From: an uncultured bacterium
GTDB lineage: Bacteria; CSSED10-310; CALFER01
Direction: 5' to 3'
Length of the DNA: 64,000 nucleotides
Assembly (NCBI GenBank): GCA_937951895.1
Contig: CALFER010000009.1
Location: forward strand, 1 to 64,000
The notes under the pieces: generated by a model
Database searches by the model: none
Told to the model about the DNA's origin: nothing
The model's input: the letters and a program-made list of their open reading frames with translations, nothing else
In this document: piece by piece, positions 61,818-64,000 of the stretch
Layout of the letters: every line of letters starts with the position of its first letter
Numbering within the stretch: position 1 is the first letter of the stretch
Program-made: the position numbers and the translations under genes

Positions 61818-61868
61818 CGCGATTTCCGAATCGCGTTTTGAAACGGCCGGTCAAATGCCGGCCGTTTT
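61818..61868 (+). terminator. Double hairpin between the two ATP-grasp-like genes
   Basis: First hairpin: CGCGAT (61818-61823) with ATCGCG (61830-61835) followed by TTTT. Second: AAACGGCCGG (61841-61850), 7-nt loop, CCGGCCGTTT (61858-61867) followed by T residues. The second looks like a Rho-independent terminator; the downstream ribosome site begins 4 nt later, so it may act as an attenuator between the paired genes. Confidence 0.75.
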
Positions 61869-61883
61869 TGTAAGGAGACGGAG

Positions 61884-63269
61884 ATGTTACATCGTGGAGA
61901 AGATTTGCGGTTGCTCGATGGCGGTCTCGGCGAAGAAAACTCGATCCCCTGTTACGACGATTCACCGACCTGGCTGATCGATGCCGCGTGGGATCAGGTG
62001 AAAACCGTTGCCCGGAACGCGCTGGATGCTTACATGAAGTATTGCCGTGAAGAAGGATATTCGCACAGCTATCTGCTGGGACTCGATATCCTCTTCATGG
62101 GTCAGATGGAACCGGGTAATCCCGGAAAGATCGTCGATATCCGACCGACACTCGTGGAGGGTCCGTGTTGCAACAGCTATCCTGCCTGCCCTGCGGTCGA
62201 TGCCTACAAGCTCTATCGCAGACTTCAGGTCAGAGGTTTCGATCCCGATCGGATCGAGTACCCCTCTCATCCGACCATGGTTCGTCAGAAAATCGCTGCT
62301 TTGATGGTTTCCATCCACCGCCGCAACGGCGGAACAGGCATGCCCAAAGTCGCCGTATTCACCCGCCCCTATCCTGAAAGCGAAGAAGAAACCGCTCATG
62401 TGGAAATGCTTCAGGCTTTCAGCCGAGCCGGGATGGATGCTTATCGGATCACTCCGGATGAGAAACCTTACGTCAAGGATGGAAAACTCCATGTCGGCAG
62501 TGTTCCGATCGACGTTGTCTATCGGCGAATTGAACGTATCCATGTGCCGGTTTTCTATGGCGAAGCGCTTGCGCATCAGATCATCAACGAAACGCCGAAC
62601 ACTATTTTCGTCAATCCATGGAAAGTGGATGACCTTCGCTCCAAAACGATCGAAGAACGTTGCTTCAGGCGCTGGGAAGCCGAACATCCCGATCGACCGG
62701 TCTCGAGACCTACAACACTCCTCGATCAGGAAGTGACACCCGAAAACGTCAGAAAACTCGCGGATCGAGGCGGCTGGGTCATCAAGAAGTGGAACTCAAC
62801 CGGTGGAAAGGGTGTGTTCCTGTACTTCAACGATGCAGCTGCATCGGAAGCCGTTCGAATGCTCTATATCAAAGCAGACGGCCGCCACATGGTGCATTTG
62901 AATCCTGATGAACTCGAGAAGGAACTGGCTGCATTCAAGGATTTCAACGAAAATACGGCCGTCCAACAGTTGCGATTGCTCGATGCACGCGTTCTGTCCG
63001 ACTCGAAAAGACTCGTATATGATACCCGGATCAATGCCTTGTACAATCCGGAGCTTGAAACCTGGGAATTCATTTCAGGAATGTCACGGTCGGTCCCCTG
63101 TGGTCCGGACGTATCCAACGGAAACTCACTCCTGACAAACATCTCATCCGGAGCCGAAGTTTCGCCGCTCATCATCGGATACTCCAGAACTCCGGAATCG
63201 CACGCAGATCTGACGTTCGGTCCTTTATTGAACGCGATCATGCAATCCCGGACATCCGTCATCATCTGA
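61884..63269 (+). CDS. ATP-grasp-like protein of unknown function, second of a tandem pair
   Basis: 461 residues, paralogue of the preceding gene and similar over its full length: LLGLDILFMG, DIRPTLVEGPCCNSYPACP, FTRPYPESEEETAH, YRRIERIHVP, NPWKVDDLRSKTIEERCF, GGWVIKKWNSTGGKGVF and GNSLLTNISSGAEVSPLIIG. It lacks an insert of about 15 residues present in the first protein after the RIERVHLP block. ATG at 61884 follows AAGGAGACGG. Whether the two act as a heteromer or as successive enzymes is unknown. A classic terminator follows. Confidence 0.72.
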   Translation: MLHRGEDLRLLDGGLGEENSIPCYDDSPTWLIDAAWDQVKTVARNALDAYMKYCREEGYSHSYLLGLDILFMGQMEPGNPGKIVDIRPTLVEGPCCNSYPACPAVDAYKLYRRLQVRGFDPDRIEYPSHPTMVRQKIAALMVSIHRRNGGTGMPKVAVFTRPYPESEEETAHVEMLQAFSRAGMDAYRITPDEKPYVKDGKLHVGSVPIDVVYRRIERIHVPVFYGEALAHQIINETPNTIFVNPWKVDDLRSKTIEERCFRRWEAEHPDRPVSRPTTLLDQEVTPENVRKLADRGGWVIKKWNSTGGKGVFLYFNDAAASEAVRMLYIKADGRHMVHLNPDELEKELAAFKDFNENTAVQQLRLLDARVLSDSKRLVYDTRINALYNPELETWEFISGMSRSVPCGPDVSNGNSLLTNISSGAEVSPLIIGYSRTPESHADLTFGPLLNAIMQSRTSVII

Positions 63270-63281
63270 TCCGATACGTCA

Positions 63282-64000
63282 TCAACTCGGGGAGTCTTCG
63301 GACTCCCCTTTTTTTGTGCATTCCAGATCGGGCCGCGGATCGGCAATGATCTCGAGTTCCGAGCAGAAGTGTTGCCGAAGTCGCAGCAGATTACGTCCTC
63401 GGTACCCGATACAATCATTGAACTGAGAAGGCGAAACGCGCAACCGGGTGGTTTCCGGATGTGCGTCGAGATACTGCTTCATTTCCAGATACAGCAGCTC
63501 GCCGGTCACCAGGGATGAAAAAGACGGATGGTACGGTCCCGCGCAGAGGACATCTCCGAGTTGCCCCGGAGGAATGTGATACCCGATTCGCGCCACCGCA
63601 ATACCCGCATCGCGGTACAATCGAGTAATCCTACAGCACGATCGAACCGCCTGGTCCAGTGTCATGGGTGCGTATTCACCGGATAGCCACAGACTCTCCA
63701 GTGCGGTATGCCGGAGAACGAGGGTCGGATGGATGCGCACAAAATCGGGTCTCAACCCGATGATCTTCCGGGCGCTGTCGAGATGTTCATCGGGAGTAAC
63801 TCCGGGCAATCCGATCATGGTCTGCAGCCCGATTTCCATCCCCAGCTCCTTCAAAAAACCGACCGCGAGGCCGACATCCGCCGCCGAGTGACCGCGACGG
63901 ATCATGCCGAGCGATTTGTCGTTCAGGGTCGGACATCCCAGTTCGACCGAGACAATGGGCATTCCCGAGCATCTGATGAACCGGATAATCGTGTCCGGCC
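63282..64000 (-). CDS. Elp3-like radical SAM protein, N-terminus beyond window
   Basis: The C-terminal 239 residues of a radical SAM enzyme read from the window edge. VSVELGCPTLNDKSLGMIRR, HSAADVGLAVGFLKELG, GLQTMIGLPGVTPDEH, FVRIHPTLVLRHTALESLWLSG and the AGPYHPSF element match the Elp3/YhcC-like group. The CxxxCxxC motif must lie beyond position 64000, so the exact subgroup cannot be fixed. The frame stays open to the last base. The gene overlaps the terminator of the ATP-grasp-like pair. Confidence 0.8.
   Translation of the reverse strand, partial: PDTIIRFIRCSGMPIVSVELGCPTLNDKSLGMIRRGHSAADVGLAVGFLKELGMEIGLQTMIGLPGVTPDEHLDSARKIIGLRPDFVRIHPTLVLRHTALESLWLSGEYAPMTLDQAVRSCCRITRLYRDAGIAVARIGYHIPPGQLGDVLCAGPYHPSFSSLVTGELLYLEMKQYLDAHPETTRLRVSPSQFNDCIGYRGRNLLRLRQHFCSELEIIADPRPDLECTKKGESEDSPS
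63289..63315 (+). terminator. Rho-independent terminator after the ATP-grasp-like pair
   Basis: GGGGAGTC (63289-63296), TTCG tetraloop, GACTCCCC (63301-63308), then seven T. It overlaps the 3' end of the convergent radical SAM gene, coding for the last residues of that protein on the opposite strand. Confidence 0.93.

Overview
The window looks like chromosomal DNA of a Gram-negative, probably anaerobic bacterium. Evidence for an outer membrane is Kdo transferase, LpxB, a small outer-membrane beta-barrel protein and several secreted or periplasmic proteins. Evidence for anaerobic energy metabolism is a large flavin/iron-sulfur operon with a sensory-type [FeFe]-hydrogenase domain and many radical SAM enzymes. 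The DNA is moderately GC-rich by eye, very compact, with many 1-50 nt gene overlaps and frequent GTG/TTG starts. I saw no rRNA, tRNA, CRISPR array, insertion sequence, integrase or phage gene. The phylum cannot be fixed from these genes alone.

Layout. 1-2 kb (minus): waaA (cut by the window edge) and lpxB. 2.2-6.1 kb: a small HAMP-like membrane protein, adenosine deaminase, an outer-membrane beta-barrel and an Xaa-Pro aminopeptidase. 6.1-31.7 kb is one long minus-strand run. Read in transcription order it starts with the two halves of a saccharopine-pathway lysine-degrading enzyme (LKR, SDH). Next comes a surface-glycan or lipid block: GT2, two B12-type radical SAM proteins, a membrane sulfatase-like protein, another radical SAM and another GT2. 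Two tandem ADP-glucose-pyrophosphorylase-family genes follow. From a good sigma70-like promoter at about 19.03 kb the redox operon then runs: NuoE-like, DRTGG, ATPase, sensory [FeFe]-hydrogenase, DRTGG, PHP, ATPase, thioredoxin-like ferredoxin, NuoF-like, and a 1263-residue fusion in the place of the hydrogenase catalytic subunit. A DUF2452 gene and a polytopic glycosyltransferase-like gene follow without a break.

31.9-40.8 kb: a tRNA-binding-domain protein; RtcB RNA ligase with its activator archease and DUF2062; a DUF4388/J-domain/TPR protein, a membrane-anchored PilB/GspE-like ATPase and a bactofilin in one minus-strand run; then pyrD and pyrE. 40.9-52.2 kb (plus) is a long run with DUF502, an exported Ntn amidotransferase-like protein, a secreted YidD-like protein with its TPR/membrane partner, two radical SAM proteins, a polytopic glycosyltransferase, an FG-GAP repeat protein, a HEAT-repeat protein and mraY. 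52.3-57.3 kb (minus): a DUF6600-type exported protein, aspartate-semialdehyde dehydrogenase and two family-1 glycosyltransferases. 57.5-63.3 kb (plus): gpsA, spoVG, a PmbA-like protein, then a tandem pair of uncharacterised ATP-grasp-like genes separated by a hairpin terminator. A truncated Elp3-like radical SAM gene closes the window.

The most noteworthy part is the redox operon. Its gene set resembles the bifurcating-hydrogenase loci of Thermotoga and Clostridia, including the sensory hydrogenase and the DRTGG/PHP/ATPase regulators. However, the catalytic [FeFe] subunit is replaced by an NADPH-type flavoprotein fused to a NuoG-like chain. This fits a transhydrogenase of the Stn kind better than a hydrogenase. 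Other points worth attention are the ATP-grasp-like pair, the exported class II amidotransferase with an internal catalytic Cys, the membrane-anchored secretion-type ATPase next to a bactofilin, and the two paralogous radical SAM/glycosyltransferase blocks.
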